Shown: positions 16,539 through 26,238, counted from the first letter of the stretch. The stretch is 64,000 nt of DNA from Fuerstiella sp. (GCA_014238335.1 JABABI010000006.1:15246-79245); one strand, 5' to 3'. The notes: a model not told the origin generated them from the letters alone. Program-made: numbers and translations.

Positions 16539-17906
16539 TTGCCGGTGACCGACACCGTTCCCACACAGGTCAACAAAACACCATCGCAGTCGGATTCCGC
16601 ACGTTTTCGACGGCTTAGAAAATATGCAGTGCTGTCGCTGCTGTTGGCATTTTTTCTGTATTGGCAGCGAAAACCCGTTCTCGGCCCGCCTCTGAGTGCT
16701 GTTGTCAATTCTTACATTGCCGACCGTGATCTTGTTTCTGCCCGGCAATGGGTTCAGACGGCGCAAAGACTGTTGCCGAACGATCCCGCATTCGCATTGC
16801 TGGAAGCAAAGGTTGCGCGTCGGGCAGGAGACATGCAAACTGTCACAGAGGCTCTTAAGAAAGCCTCGAAGCTGGGGGCTGCCAGGTCGGACCTGAATCG
16901 AGAACAGTGGCTGGCACTGGCGCAGTCCGGACAGATGATCCAGGCAGAGCCTCATCTTGCACCGCTGCTGACCGACCCAAACTACGACAACAAAGAAGTC
17001 TGTGAGGCATTTGTGATTGGCTACATCAGAAGTCATCGTACAGATGCGGCCCTGAGCCTGCTTGATCCATGGATAGCGGACGCAGCAGACGACGCGACAC
17101 CGCTTCTGCAGCGGGCAAGAATCTATCAATTACTGAGTGCTCCCCAAAAAGCAGAAGACGACTTTCGAGCGGCAATCAGTATCGCACCCGACTGGAACAC
17201 CCCACGACTTGGGCTCGCTGAGCTCCTTGTCACTCAAAACCGATTTTCAGAAGCGGCCGAATACTTTCAGCAACTGCTGGCCGACGAATCAAACGACGAC
17301 CCGGAATTATCCGTCCGTATCCGTATCGGACTGGCAGAATGCCAGGTTGCGGAAGGAAACATGCGGGACGCAGTCATATTACTGAAGAAAGCCTGCCGAA
17401 CTGATCCCCGGTCTCTGGATGCACACGTCGCCCTGGGCAGAGCGCTGCTGGAAGCAGGGAAGTATGACGACTGCATAGAGCCATTACAGGATGCGCTTCA
17501 CCTTCGTCCGAGTTACGACGAAACTCATTACCTGCTTGCTCAGGCATATTCACTCAAGGGGCACAGGGACAAGGCAGACGAACATCTAAAAATTGTCTCT
17601 GCCGCCAGAAAAGCTTTGGGAGAACTGGACAGGCTGAATGCCGATGTCCTGACAGAACCGGACAACGCAGCCAAGCTGATCAGGGCCGGAGAAATCATGA
17701 TGGCGTATGGAGATCCGGAAGAGGGAGTGCTGCGTATCCTTACCGGCCTCGATCACGACCCGACTAACGCGACGGGGCTGGAACTGCTTGCCAGTCATTA
17801 CGTTGCAAGGGCAGAACGGGATACCGCTTATCAGCACCTGGCGACAGAATTTCAGCAGCGACTGACGGACGCGGTGAAGACAGACACCGGTCAGACCGCA
17901 CCATAG
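16539..17906 (+). CDS. Membrane-anchored TPR protein
   Basis: A 455-residue tetratricopeptide protein with a TTG start preceded by GGAAAG at good spacing. A cytoplasmic basic stretch (RFRRLRKY) leads into one membrane helix at about 28-42 (KYAVLSLLLAFFLYW), then a periplasmic domain of TPR units. Clear ones are around ARIYQLLSAPQKAEDDFRAAI, LGLAELLVTQNRFSEAAEYF and VALGRALLEAGKYDDCIEPL. TPRs bind partner proteins; partners here could be the neighbouring FG-GAP lipoproteins. It is divergent from the haem FG-GAP gene and convergent with a second anchored TPR gene. Confidence 0.85.
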   Translation: MPVTDTVPTQVNKTPSQSDSARFRRLRKYAVLSLLLAFFLYWQRKPVLGPPLSAVVNSYIADRDLVSARQWVQTAQRLLPNDPAFALLEAKVARRAGDMQTVTEALKKASKLGAARSDLNREQWLALAQSGQMIQAEPHLAPLLTDPNYDNKEVCEAFVIGYIRSHRTDAALSLLDPWIADAADDATPLLQRARIYQLLSAPQKAEDDFRAAISIAPDWNTPRLGLAELLVTQNRFSEAAEYFQQLLADESNDDPELSVRIRIGLAECQVAEGNMRDAVILLKKACRTDPRSLDAHVALGRALLEAGKYDDCIEPLQDALHLRPSYDETHYLLAQAYSLKGHRDKADEHLKIVSAARKALGELDRLNADVLTEPDNAAKLIRAGEIMMAYGDPEEGVLRILTGLDHDPTNATGLELLASHYVARAERDTAYQHLATEFQQRLTDAVKTDTGQTAP

Positions 17907-17992
17907 CACGATGGCCAGTGTCCGACAGATTCTGCAGGTCGAGTGCGTGTCCCCCCGCAGACAGCGAGTCGGGTTACCGAGGACGAGTCCGA

Positions 17993-19162
17993 TCAGGGTT
18001 CGACAGAAGTCTGCGTTCGGCGGCACGCCTCGGCGGCGTCATGCCACATTTCCGCGAGCTGCGTTTTCCCAAGCTGCCGACACAATACAGAAAGACGATC
18101 CCGAACCTCCGCGTCGCCGGGATCCATGACAGCCTTCAGGTTCAACTGAATTAATTCATCTGCCTGTTTACGCTGCTCTTTCCAGAGATTCATCTGGATA
18201 ACAGATTCTTTCTTTCGCCCGACCTGCTGTAAGGCCAGAGCCAGTTGATAGCGTGAATCCATCCGATCCGGGAATTCGGAAATCAATTCTTCCAGAATTG
18301 AAATGGACAAGGCCTCATTCCCGCGCGCCAATTCAAGCTCCGCCTTTAACTGCAGCCCGTCAGGACTCAACGCTCCCTGTTGTTCTGCCTGATCCAACTG
18401 CTCCTGAGCTTCCACGACATTTCCCTGCCCCCAAAAACTCAGTGCGTACAATTGACTGGTACCGACCTGATCCGGCTGAGACTCAAGAATGTGGAGCGCC
18501 TGATCGTACTGGCGATTGCTGATCAGCACTTTCGCCAGATCGGCCAGAATCTGGGTCTTCCTGTCAGCGGGCGGATCAAGTTCAACGGCCTTTCGAAAAC
18601 ACCGGATGGCATCGTCCTCTGCTTCAAAGTCCTGGTACATGATGCCCAGTAAATGATGAGGTCGAAAATCGTCAGGAACAGCCACGGCCACTGCTTCAAG
18701 TTCGGTGATTGCGGCATCGTATGCGCCCAGATCGTAGTAGATCGCTCCCAGCCACCTGCGGGCCGCCACATTGGCCGGGAATTCTGATCTGAGAATCTGA
18801 AAAACCTGTTGGGCTTCTCCGAGCCGCTGTAGTGAATACAGCGCTTCTCCGCCGCACAACAGGGCGTGCTCTCGCACGGGTGTCTGTTCGGGGATGGAAG
18901 ACAACCGCTGCAGAGCTTCTTCCGGCCGGCCGCTGCGCAGGAAAAGAACGGCATCCAGCACAGCCAGATGCCGCCAGTATTCTTTTTCAGCCGCCAGTCG
19001 CTCCAGGACCGCTTCAACACCGTCGAGGCGGCCCGCATTAGCGTTTTCCAGGGCCTGCACAAACATTTGCTCAGGCAACTGGTCCGGGCCGGACGAAGTC
19101 CAGAACTTCGTTCCCACAATAATACAAATAAGGCCAACAGCCAGAATTCGCCGACCGGTCAC
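17993..19162 (-). CDS. Membrane-anchored TPR protein
   Basis: A 389-residue TPR protein with a GTG start. Residues about 5-20 form a signal anchor (RILAVGLICIIVGTKF), then TPR pairs include LGAIYYDLGAYDAAITELEA, LGIMYQDFEAEDDAIRCFRK and LALALQQVGRKKESVIQM. The start lies 3 bases after the stop codon of the small lipoprotein gene, so the two are translationally linked. It resembles the TPR protein encoded opposite (16539-17906) in layout but not in close sequence, which suggests an old duplication or parallel roles. Function unknown. Confidence 0.85.
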   Translation of the reverse strand: MTGRRILAVGLICIIVGTKFWTSSGPDQLPEQMFVQALENANAGRLDGVEAVLERLAAEKEYWRHLAVLDAVLFLRSGRPEEALQRLSSIPEQTPVREHALLCGGEALYSLQRLGEAQQVFQILRSEFPANVAARRWLGAIYYDLGAYDAAITELEAVAVAVPDDFRPHHLLGIMYQDFEAEDDAIRCFRKAVELDPPADRKTQILADLAKVLISNRQYDQALHILESQPDQVGTSQLYALSFWGQGNVVEAQEQLDQAEQQGALSPDGLQLKAELELARGNEALSISILEELISEFPDRMDSRYQLALALQQVGRKKESVIQMNLWKEQRKQADELIQLNLKAVMDPGDAEVRDRLSVLCRQLGKTQLAEMWHDAAEACRRTQTSVEP

Positions 19163-19165
19163 AAC

Positions 19166-19666
19166 TTAATCCGTCAACTGAAGGACAAACGTATTTTCGC
19201 CACCGGCGGCAACAGTCTCCTTAAGTGGGGATGTCGTCTGACTTGAATATTTCTCTGGTAGCAGTGACTTGGATGCCTTCGGACCGTCCGAACCGGCAGC
19301 GGCCATCATTTCAGCCATCGCAGAAGCATCATTCATGGTTTCCGTTGACATTTGCGTAGTGGCTGCTGCCCCACCTTGCAACTTTGAAACGGTAACAATC
19401 TGACTACCTTGAATTGCGCCGTCGTTTAATTCATACATTGACAGCTGAAACTTCCCCTCGGCATTCGTTACGCCAGTAGCTGCTCTGGCTGCCCCTTCTT
19501 TCCAAAATGCTACGGAAGCGCCTTCGACGGGATCCCCATTGTACGCGACGGTGCCACTGACGGGATACGTTTCAGGTCTGTCAGACGCTTCCCCGCAACC
19601 AATCACAAACGCCAGGGAAAGACCCGTCACACATTGCCAGATCCTGGTGACTTTCGGACTGTTCAT
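19166..19666 (-). CDS. Small lipoprotein with carboxypeptidase-regulatory-like fold
   Basis: A 166-residue lipoprotein; the signal peptide ends in FVIGC (Cys24). The segment YPVSGTVAYNGDPVEGASV followed by GVTNAEGKFQLS matches the beta-sandwich (carboxypeptidase-regulatory/transthyretin-like) domains found next to DUF1559 genes throughout planctomycetes. The C-terminal part (LPEKYSSQTTSPLKETV) is also typical of that group. It is followed 3 bases later by a TPR gene and preceded, 275 bases upstream on the same strand, by the DUF1559 gene. Function unknown; surface display is likely. Confidence 0.85.
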   Translation of the reverse strand: MNSPKVTRIWQCVTGLSLAFVIGCGEASDRPETYPVSGTVAYNGDPVEGASVAFWKEGAARAATGVTNAEGKFQLSMYELNDGAIQGSQIVTVSKLQGGAAATTQMSTETMNDASAMAEMMAAAGSDGPKASKSLLPEKYSSQTTSPLKETVAAGGENTFVLQLTD

Positions 19667-19878
19667 AAAACTCTGATTTTCTTCGGACTGCGTATCAATC
19701 CAGCGGGAGATCCGTGACTCGAATTAGACCATACCTGACCGCTGTCGCCAGCATCGCTGATCAAGTCGAGCCAGCGGGAACTTCGCCACTGAATAGCTAC
19801 TGACAAAACTTCACAGAACGTCGAAGCCCACCAGAAAGTCGCTTCCTGGCGGGCTGACACAATTCGAACAGTGAAACT

Positions 19879-19912
19879 CATCTGGTTTCAGGCGATTGCC
19901 TGAAACCAGATG
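19879..19912 (-). terminator. Strong stem-loop after DUF1559 gene
   Basis: CATCTGGTTTCAGGC (19879-19893) and GCCTGAAACCAGATG (19898-19912) pair perfectly over 15 bp around a 4-base loop, 29 bases after the DUF1559 stop. No T-run follows on either strand, so it may be a 3' stabiliser or attenuator and not a classical intrinsic terminator. Confidence 0.55.
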
Positions 19913-19941
19913 TCCACCCTAAACTCAAGGTCAGCAACGAC

Positions 19942-20946
19942 CTACCACTCACCAACAGGCTGACCGTCACGACGATCACCCAGTCTTTGGTAGAGCAGGT
20001 AATCGATATTCTCGCTTATGAAATGCACCGAACCGTCGCCCATCACAAACTGAGCTCCCCCTGTGTGGCGAGACTTGAAACCCTGACTGGTCTGCCAGTT
20101 CTGCCAATGGTTACACCCGGTATTTCCGGGCGTCCCGTCATAAGCACCATTCCAGCCAGCATCTTCCCGAACGCACTTGATCGGGTAGTTGACCGGTGCG
20201 GTGGTCGCAACCCACAGTGAGTTGAAATGGAACCAGCCATTTCGCGAATGGTCACCACATTGTGGCCGAATCTCACCGCCAGCGATAATGTTTGATGACC
20301 CATCCACCAAGTCTGACATTTTGGCGGCCCAGTTCAGACGAGAAACAAAGCCTGAGATAGCGGACGAACTGGCTGAGTTCCCGTGACCTGCCGAACCATT
20401 CCCGAAATTATTTCCAGGATAGTCACTACATCCACCACCGGCGCCGTGCGCAGGCATCGCCTGATTTCCCATGCTCAACGCATAGTTGGTCTTGGCACCA
20501 TGACCATCTTTGGTGGGACTGATTTCGGTTGGACAGACAAACGATGGAATTAGATAGTCACGATACAGCTTGCCGCTACCGTCCACCTGTCCCTCAAAGT
20601 TAGCCGGCGTCCATGGCGTCCCTTCCAGACTGAAATCCAACGCATTGTACATGGGCGCCTGTTCCACATACGGCAACAGACGTGTCAAATAAGACCCACG
20701 GCTTGAGGCCGACCAGGTTGGACCAAGACCACCAACGGTCCGAAAGATGGACGGTGGAAACTGAAGAAAGACATCGTGGTAGTTGTGCAGGGCTAACCCC
20801 AGTTGCTTGAGATTATTCTTACACTGAGTTCGTCGTGCAGCTTCTCTGGCCTGTTGCACGGCTGGCAGCAGCAGTGCAATCAAAATGGCAATGATTGCAA
20901 TCACGACCAGCAGTTCAATTAATGTAAAACCGGGGCGTTTTCTCAT
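19942..20946 (-). CDS. DUF1559 domain protein with prepilin-type N terminus
   Basis: A 334-residue protein of the planctomycete DUF1559 family. The N terminus is a type IV prepilin methylation/cleavage signal: [20 protein letters not shown], with cleavage expected after Gly6, followed by the [24 protein letters not shown] helix. The DUF1559 domain fills the rest, ending with the H-x9-DG motif region ([20 protein letters not shown]). It is expected to be processed by a prepilin peptidase and assembled or held at the membrane like a pseudopilin. Genomes of this phylum carry dozens of copies; the role is not known. Same strand as the small lipoprotein and TPR genes. Confidence 0.95.
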   Translation of the reverse strand: MRKRPGFTLIELLVVIAIIAILIALLLPAVQQAREAARRTQCKNNLKQLGLALHNYHDVFLQFPPSIFRTVGGLGPTWSASSRGSYLTRLLPYVEQAPMYNALDFSLEGTPWTPANFEGQVDGSGKLYRDYLIPSFVCPTEISPTKDGHGAKTNYALSMGNQAMPAHGAGGGCSDYPGNNFGNGSAGHGNSASSSAISGFVSRLNWAAKMSDLVDGSSNIIAGGEIRPQCGDHSRNGWFHFNSLWVATTAPVNYPIKCVREDAGWNGAYDGTPGNTGCNHWQNWQTSQGFKSRHTGGAQFVMGDGSVHFISENIDYLLYQRLGDRRDGQPVGEW

Positions 20947-21294
20947 TGAATGGAAACTTTCTTAAAAGCGAAAAAAAAACACCTGAAACAACAAACACAA
21001 CGTATGCACTAAATTGCAAAGGTGCAACCAACAAACGGGGCCATAAGACAAATAGAGCAAATGTTCGCCAACGGCGCAAAATGGATTGACAACGAAGCAC
21101 TGGGTGTCAAACGCACAGCTCTGGTCGCAATCCCCCACGAATCACCGATGCGATGGATGCACCTGTGAGCGGTGGTCCAGCTCCCTTTTGATCGGTGCCC
21201 TCAGGAAATGCACAGATCATTTTTGCAGACATTTTCGATGCCACCGCCGGAAAAATGCGGACTCTGTCCATTTCACGGGGAGATCTGACTGAAT
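20947..21294. other. Intergenic region, possible remnant of hydrolase 3' part
   Basis: 348 bases upstream of the DUF1559 gene. It must hold the DUF1559 promoter and leader. I could not recognise C-terminal hydrolase sequence in it in any frame, so that part of the gene appears deleted and not merely frameshifted. Confidence 0.4.
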
Positions 21295-21783
21295 TCAGCC
21301 GCACTGTGGGTCGATCCCTGGCTCTGCACCATGTAGACGCAGATGTCGCACCGCAGATCGTCCGTCTCTCACACAGTCAAAGACTGTGGACTTATCGCTG
21401 TGCCACAGCCATCTGTAATCAACGGAGACGGAAACCATGCATGCTGTCGAAAACAATCGGCATACGAATAGCGGCGTCGTGCATTTCCCCCCGTCCAGCC
21501 GACGCCACAAAAAAGTCATAAACACGTTACAACGATGGGAAGAAAGGTGTCCCGTCGGTTCAAAGACATGCATTTTCAGGTCCAGACCATCTGCACGCAT
21601 AGAGGTCAGCATCCGAGTTGGTCGAAGACCTGCCGCAGTAGAGTCCAGTGGTCTCTCGGGCTGTCCCAATACCGCGGAACAGAACAGGATCAGCAACACT
21701 ACGGCGGTGTGAAGCCTTTGGCAATAAATGTCCGAGGCATCCTCAGCATCACAATGTTCCTGAGTCGCATTCGTAATTTCCAT
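21295..21783 (-). pseudogene. Decayed secreted alpha/beta hydrolase (carboxylesterase-like)
   Basis: The frame starts with a signal peptide (TAVVLLILFCSAVLGQPERPL) and has pieces typical of planctomycete BD-FAE/carboxylesterase-like hydrolases: LDLKMHVFEPTGH, then MVSVSVDYRW, then VFDCVRDGRSAVRHLRLHGAEPGIDP. Between them the oxyanion region (normally FFFGGGW) reads FMTFLWRRLDGG, while a neighbouring frame gives FFVASAGRG, indicating a compensated frameshift. The frame stops right after GIDP, where intact proteins continue into the nucleophile elbow GGSAGGH. The catalytic Ser, Asp and His are all missing, so this is a remnant of about 160 codons out of about 290. Confidence 0.7.
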
Positions 21784-21836
21784 TCCCCGCCGTCCTGACA
21801 AAAGACGCAATCGGACCGACGTGCGTGCTCTGATTT

Positions 21837-23723
21837 TCAGTCGAGTCGAACTTCGAATATTCTTGCGTGGTCGATCCCATTCGTCTGCGTGACCAGAATA
21901 CGAAGAGACTTGGTCACGGTGCCTTCCGGCAGCGAATGTCGCCGCGATCGCTGATAATTGTCTCTGACTTCGCACACCGTTTTCCATCCGTCCTGCTCAA
22001 GAATCTGCACCTCGTAATCACGTACGGTCTCCGGCTGCGGCCTGCCCCAGATCATCTGCGATGTGTACCCGTCGTGGTGACTGAGCGTCAAATGCCGATG
22101 CATGCCGGTATCAAAAACCAGCTGAATGCTTCGGACCGTTTGGAAAGTCTGCCAGTCAAACCGGATCGTTGCGGGCAATTCATTGGGGGCGGACATCCAC
22201 CGCTGCAGCCCCTCGGTCGTCCGTTCAGGCGACACGCCGCGATCGCCGTAAACGCTTCGCGTCTGTCCTGAAAGAACATTGGCGGCTCCACCGCCAGGCT
22301 GTCTGCTGGACGCAGTAATCTGCGCTGCCGCCGCTATCCCACCGACAGGATCATCCGCCGGACCAATCAGAAACGCGTCATCGCGTCGCAGTTGTTCCCG
22401 GATGTTGATCATCAGCTGTTTGTCCGACGCAATAAGATTCGGCGAAACCGCGTGCCGAGCCGCAAGTGCTGCTGCCGTCCCGACGCCCTGTCCCACGACG
22501 GCGCACGTGGCCATCACGCGCGTTGAAGAAAACGCGACGTGCGTGGCCGATATGTTCCGCCCGGCAAACATCAGATTGGGCACATCGCGAGCAACACAGC
22601 TGCGTACCGGAATGTCGTACAGGAACGGCAACGCGTGCTGGACACAGGGTTGTTCGAGGGGCGCATCGACGCCATCGGGCGGATGCAGGTCCATTGACCA
22701 TCCGCCATAGGCGATCGCATCCGAAAACGGTCGTGACAACTGCAGATCCGACTGAGTCAGCACATGCTGTCCGATGAATCTGCGACTTTCACGTTTTCCC
22801 GGAAGAAAGCCGATCCAGTCGAGCGCCCAGTGCGAAGCATTAAACGGATCCGCATCATTCGCCGTATCGGGAGGCCCGTTCTTGATGTGGTTCCAGATGC
22901 CCAAAGTTACCGACAGTAATTCATCCCGAATCGTTTCGTTGTCTTTGATGGTGTCCAGTACCCCGCCCCACTCGGCCCACCAGTAACCGTACTCGTGGGT
23001 CGGCGGTTCATCACCAGGAACAGCGTACAGACGCAGCGCCAGATCATCTTTCGTGAACTCGCGCACCCACGGCGGCGCGACGTAGGGCATCGGCCGTTCA
23101 TGTCGGCGGGCGGTAATCAGGATCGTCGACCCCAGCTGAAACGAATCCGCCTCACACAGCGCCAGCGATTCGCCGTACTCCGCCTGACTCTCGCGACCTC
23201 GCATGAAGGCCGCACCCGCTTCAAACCCCGGACGACCGTCTCCGGTACAGTCGATAAATATCTGAGCCCGAATACGGAATCGATCCTCCGTACTCTGCCG
23301 TTCCGCAATCGCAGCTTCAATGTGCGGTCCGTCTCCACATTGCAGCTCGACACCGGTCAGCGTTGTGTTCATCAGCAAAGTGAGATTGGGTTCTGCCCGA
23401 CACATTTCATAAAGAATCAGGTCGAACATCGAAGCCGACCGCTGAGGGTTCCGCACGCAGTTTTCAAGACGAATCTCTTCGATAATGCCGCCTTCACGAG
23501 CTTCCGTCTGCAGTTCGCAGCCGCGATCGAAACGACCAGTGCCATTGGCCCCCACGATGTGCATCCGTACTTCACTGGAGGCATTGCCACCAAGGACAGG
23601 CCGGTCATGGCACAAAATCACCTTTGCACCACACCGCGCAGCGGCCAAGGCGCAGGGTACTCCGGCCGCACCGCCACCCGCGACCAGAATCTCGCAATCC
23701 AATTCATGCATCTCGCAGGTCAT
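21837..23723 (-). CDS. FAD-dependent oxidoreductase
   Basis: A 628-residue protein. The N-terminal Rossmann motif ILVAGGGAAGVPCALAAAR has the dinucleotide-binding GGGAAG at 16-21, followed by GGNASSEVRMH and the family hallmark DCTGDGRPGFEAGA. FAGRNISATHVAFSSTRVMATCAVVGQGVGTAAAL near 420-455 is the C-terminal FAD-binding segment of the PF12831 group. The last about 130 residues (RFDWQTFQTVRSIQLVFDTG) look like a beta-sandwich, F5/8-like domain that could bind carbohydrate. No signal peptide. It lies 49 bases downstream of a sulfatase gene on the same strand; together with the amidohydrolase they may form one catabolic operon. Substrate unknown. Confidence 0.9.
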   Translation of the reverse strand: MTCEMHELDCEILVAGGGAAGVPCALAAARCGAKVILCHDRPVLGGNASSEVRMHIVGANGTGRFDRGCELQTEAREGGIIEEIRLENCVRNPQRSASMFDLILYEMCRAEPNLTLLMNTTLTGVELQCGDGPHIEAAIAERQSTEDRFRIRAQIFIDCTGDGRPGFEAGAAFMRGRESQAEYGESLALCEADSFQLGSTILITARRHERPMPYVAPPWVREFTKDDLALRLYAVPGDEPPTHEYGYWWAEWGGVLDTIKDNETIRDELLSVTLGIWNHIKNGPPDTANDADPFNASHWALDWIGFLPGKRESRRFIGQHVLTQSDLQLSRPFSDAIAYGGWSMDLHPPDGVDAPLEQPCVQHALPFLYDIPVRSCVARDVPNLMFAGRNISATHVAFSSTRVMATCAVVGQGVGTAAALAARHAVSPNLIASDKQLMINIREQLRRDDAFLIGPADDPVGGIAAAAQITASSRQPGGGAANVLSGQTRSVYGDRGVSPERTTEGLQRWMSAPNELPATIRFDWQTFQTVRSIQLVFDTGMHRHLTLSHHDGYTSQMIWGRPQPETVRDYEVQILEQDGWKTVCEVRDNYQRSRRHSLPEGTVTKSLRILVTQTNGIDHARIFEVRLD

Positions 23724-23772
23724 CGGGTAAGCTCATCACTCGCACTGCGCGTCGTTGGGTTGAAGACGATTT

Positions 23773-25215
23773 TTATTGCCCGGCTCTGAGCGGATGATAC
23801 TTCCGCAGCCACGGATCCCGCTGGGCTTCCAGCCGCTCTACCAGTTCGGCGACGGACTCATTCAGGACCGATGAGAAGGTTGGGTTGCTGGCGAGATTCT
23901 TCACTTCCCACGGGTCGTCCTGCAGGTCGTAGAGTTCCAGCTGCGGTCTGTGCAGGAAGGCTTCGATGGAGCGTGCTCCAAGCATCTGCGTTTCACCTTT
24001 GCGAGCGTTCATCCATGTCCGGCGTTGTATGGTGTCGATTGGTAGTGGGTATTCGCTGCGATAGTTCACGTTCCAGATCAGTTTGTACCGCTGCCCGCGC
24101 AGCGTTCTCATGGGATAGTACGCAAATACGTCATGTCCGACGTGGCTGAGCAGTGCGTGATCCCAGCCTTCCGGGTGCGGCGTTTCCAGGATCGGCAAAA
24201 TGCTGCGACCGTGCAGTTGGTAGTCATCGAACTGTGTCGCCGTCCAGTCAAGAATCGTGGGTGTGATGTCGGTGAAGGCGACCAGTGCCGAATTGGTGAT
24301 GCCGCGGCGCTGCAGTCCGGGACAATAGACCACGAATGGCACACGGACACCCGGTTCGTAATGTGTTCCCATCGCTCCAGGCTCAGACGTGCCATGATCC
24401 GCCGTAAAGATAACCAGCGTATCATCTATAAGCCCCTGCTGTTCAAGCGACTGCAGTACTCGCCCAACACCGAAATCCATTCTGGTGATCTGTTGATAAT
24501 AGCCAGCAATGCCTTCCCGAACATCCGCAGTGTTCGGCAGAAATCCAGGAGTTTCTACGTTCTGTGGATTATACTGCACGGGAGTATAACCGTTCTGCGG
24601 AGACGGAATGCCCCAGCCCCTGCCGTCGATGGAAACGGGATGAGGATCGCCAAATGACATCACCAGGAAGAACGGTTTCTCTGCCTCTGCCATGAAGCGA
24701 TCAGCAGCAGCAGCCATCTCGATGACATTGCGTGATCGGGCTTTCGGCTTAAAATCGATCGGGTACTTCTCCAGCGGACGGACATGGTCCTTGCCGATCA
24801 ATGCGGTGCGATAACCGTTGTCTTTGAGCATCTCAAAGACAGTCGTCACATCCGGACGTATTTCCTGATTGTGTTCGCGGTGAGGGTGAGCGTACTGCCC
24901 GTTGCGGTGTGTCAGCAGTCCACTGTAAATGACGGCTCTGCTGGGGCCACACGAAGCCGTGGTGGCGAATGCGGACTCGAACTTCACACCTTTCGCAGCC
25001 AGACGATCAATATTCGGCGTTTGTACGACCGTATTTCCATAACAGCCGACGTCAAACCAACTCTGGTTGTCAGAGATCATGAGAACCACGTTTCCTGCCG
25101 CTGCTGCACTGCCGTTAAACGACGACAGCATCGCAGCCAACAGCGTGTACAACACGGGCATCACGTTTCGTCGAAAATCCGCCATGTTCAAACCACGTGT
25201 GTTCCTGCGATTCAT
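23773..25215 (-). CDS. Secreted sulfatase (N-sulfoglucosamine sulfohydrolase-like)
   Basis: A 480-residue formylglycine sulfatase. GAGG lies 6 bases before the ATG at 25215, so a longer frame was rejected. A signal peptide runs from about 19 to 40 (MPVLYTLLAAMLSSFNGSAAAA). The metal site reads SDNQSWFD, with Asp49 followed by Asn50 in place of the common Asp-Asp; this is as in several heparan-type sulfatases. The FGly motif is CGPSRAVIYSG with Cys89. ALIGKDHVRP replaces the common GKWHLG, and FTADHG is the later metal site. The pattern is closest to sulfamidase-type enzymes. Clustered with an amidohydrolase and an FAD oxidoreductase. Confidence 0.92.
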   Translation of the reverse strand: MNRRNTRGLNMADFRRNVMPVLYTLLAAMLSSFNGSAAAAGNVVLMISDNQSWFDVGCYGNTVVQTPNIDRLAAKGVKFESAFATTASCGPSRAVIYSGLLTHRNGQYAHPHREHNQEIRPDVTTVFEMLKDNGYRTALIGKDHVRPLEKYPIDFKPKARSRNVIEMAAAADRFMAEAEKPFFLVMSFGDPHPVSIDGRGWGIPSPQNGYTPVQYNPQNVETPGFLPNTADVREGIAGYYQQITRMDFGVGRVLQSLEQQGLIDDTLVIFTADHGTSEPGAMGTHYEPGVRVPFVVYCPGLQRRGITNSALVAFTDITPTILDWTATQFDDYQLHGRSILPILETPHPEGWDHALLSHVGHDVFAYYPMRTLRGQRYKLIWNVNYRSEYPLPIDTIQRRTWMNARKGETQMLGARSIEAFLHRPQLELYDLQDDPWEVKNLASNPTFSSVLNESVAELVERLEAQRDPWLRKYHPLRAGQ

Positions 25216-25289
25216 GTGTGCCTCATATTCTGCTGATTGGTACAAATACTCAATTCTGGGCGGGAATGATCGGTCACTGCCCGGGCGGA

Positions 25290-26144
25290 TCACTTTCGTT
25301 TTGAGAGAATCGGTGCGAGCAGGCGACGCAAATTCCCTCCGAGAATCTTTTTTCGAGCGGCATCAGAAATGTCCGCGTTCAGCACCTTGCTGAGCTCTGT
25401 TCCGAGAGATCGCGATGGCAGATGACTTCCGAACACAATTCGGTCGTCTCCGAGTTCACGAACAGCCATGTCAATAAAACCAGCCGTCGCATCAAATCCG
25501 GACGTCTCGGCCAGAATATTGGGATATGCCCTGATGGCGCGGAGACCCTTTTCCCATTCTCCACCCGCATGTGCGCAGACAAACTCAATTTCCGGAAAGC
25601 GTTTCGCCAGTTCTGCCAACTCTGACGGAGTCGACTCGCCAACGCTGTCCTTGCCTCCCGTTTTGAACCAGGTGTGTTGCATGATAACGCCGCCCAGCTC
25701 ATCAATCCTCTGCACCAACGGATCGAAGTTGCGATGATTGCAGGGCAGCGACGCCTGACTTCCACTCGCAAAGTACACACCCGCCATCGGGCCATCACGC
25801 ATCCATCGGTTCAATGCATTCAGTGAGCCGCCGACATCCATCGGATTCAACCGCATCATGGGGATTAACGTGTCCGACCACTGCCTGAGCGGTGCCAGAA
25901 CAGCATCGGGGTTGTCGCGGAGATTCGCTTCTGTCGCCGCGTCTGCAGTGCCCAGCCCAACGTGCAAAAACACACACAACCTCTCCATTGCCGACTTCCT
26001 AATGGCCGATTGAGACCGATCAACATCGCTCGCAAATCGCAGCCCGTTGGAACTCTGCAGCGGCAGAAAGTAAGAATCCCAGATTCTGTATTTCTGAAGC
26101 TCTTCGGCTGCTGGCAGGCCGAACGGTTGCGGTTTGTCCTTCAT
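25290..26144 (-). CDS. Amidohydrolase family protein (TIM barrel)
   Basis: A 284-residue amidohydrolase-2-like protein. AGGGG lies 7 bases before the ATG at 26144, and an upstream frame running into a palindromic repeat was rejected. The N terminus YRIWDSYFLP replaces the usual HxH strand (DxHxH), so the first metal ligands look lost. VCAHAGGEWEKG and ILAETSGF carry later barrel ligands, and DRIVFGSHLPSRSLGTELSKV is the last strand, with His in place of Asp. It may have altered or no metal chemistry. It leads into the sulfatase gene 74 bases on. Function unknown. Confidence 0.82.
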   Translation of the reverse strand: MKDKPQPFGLPAAEELQKYRIWDSYFLPLQSSNGLRFASDVDRSQSAIRKSAMERLCVFLHVGLGTADAATEANLRDNPDAVLAPLRQWSDTLIPMMRLNPMDVGGSLNALNRWMRDGPMAGVYFASGSQASLPCNHRNFDPLVQRIDELGGVIMQHTWFKTGGKDSVGESTPSELAELAKRFPEIEFVCAHAGGEWEKGLRAIRAYPNILAETSGFDATAGFIDMAVRELGDDRIVFGSHLPSRSLGTELSKVLNADISDAARKKILGGNLRRLLAPILSKRK

Positions 26145-26183
26145 CAACGGCCCCTGAAAACGGTTGGAGTGCGACGGTTGTAC

Positions 26184-26238
26184 CTGGTTCATAGGCTCCG
26201 GCCTGGGAACACCTATGCTCAAGGCTCTGCTTCATCGA
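26184..26238 (+). repeat. Intergenic palindromic repeat, family 2, copy 3
   Basis: TGGTTCATAGGCTCC followed by GGCCTGGGAACACC forms an imperfect hairpin, with tail CAAGGCTCTGCTTCATCGAG. It shares ACCTATGC with the inverted copy near 34669. It overlaps the rejected upstream start of the amidohydrolase gene. Confidence 0.65.

Noticed and set aside
22995..23789. Plus-strand 264-codon ORF
   Set aside because: Antisense to the FAD oxidoreductase N-terminal half.
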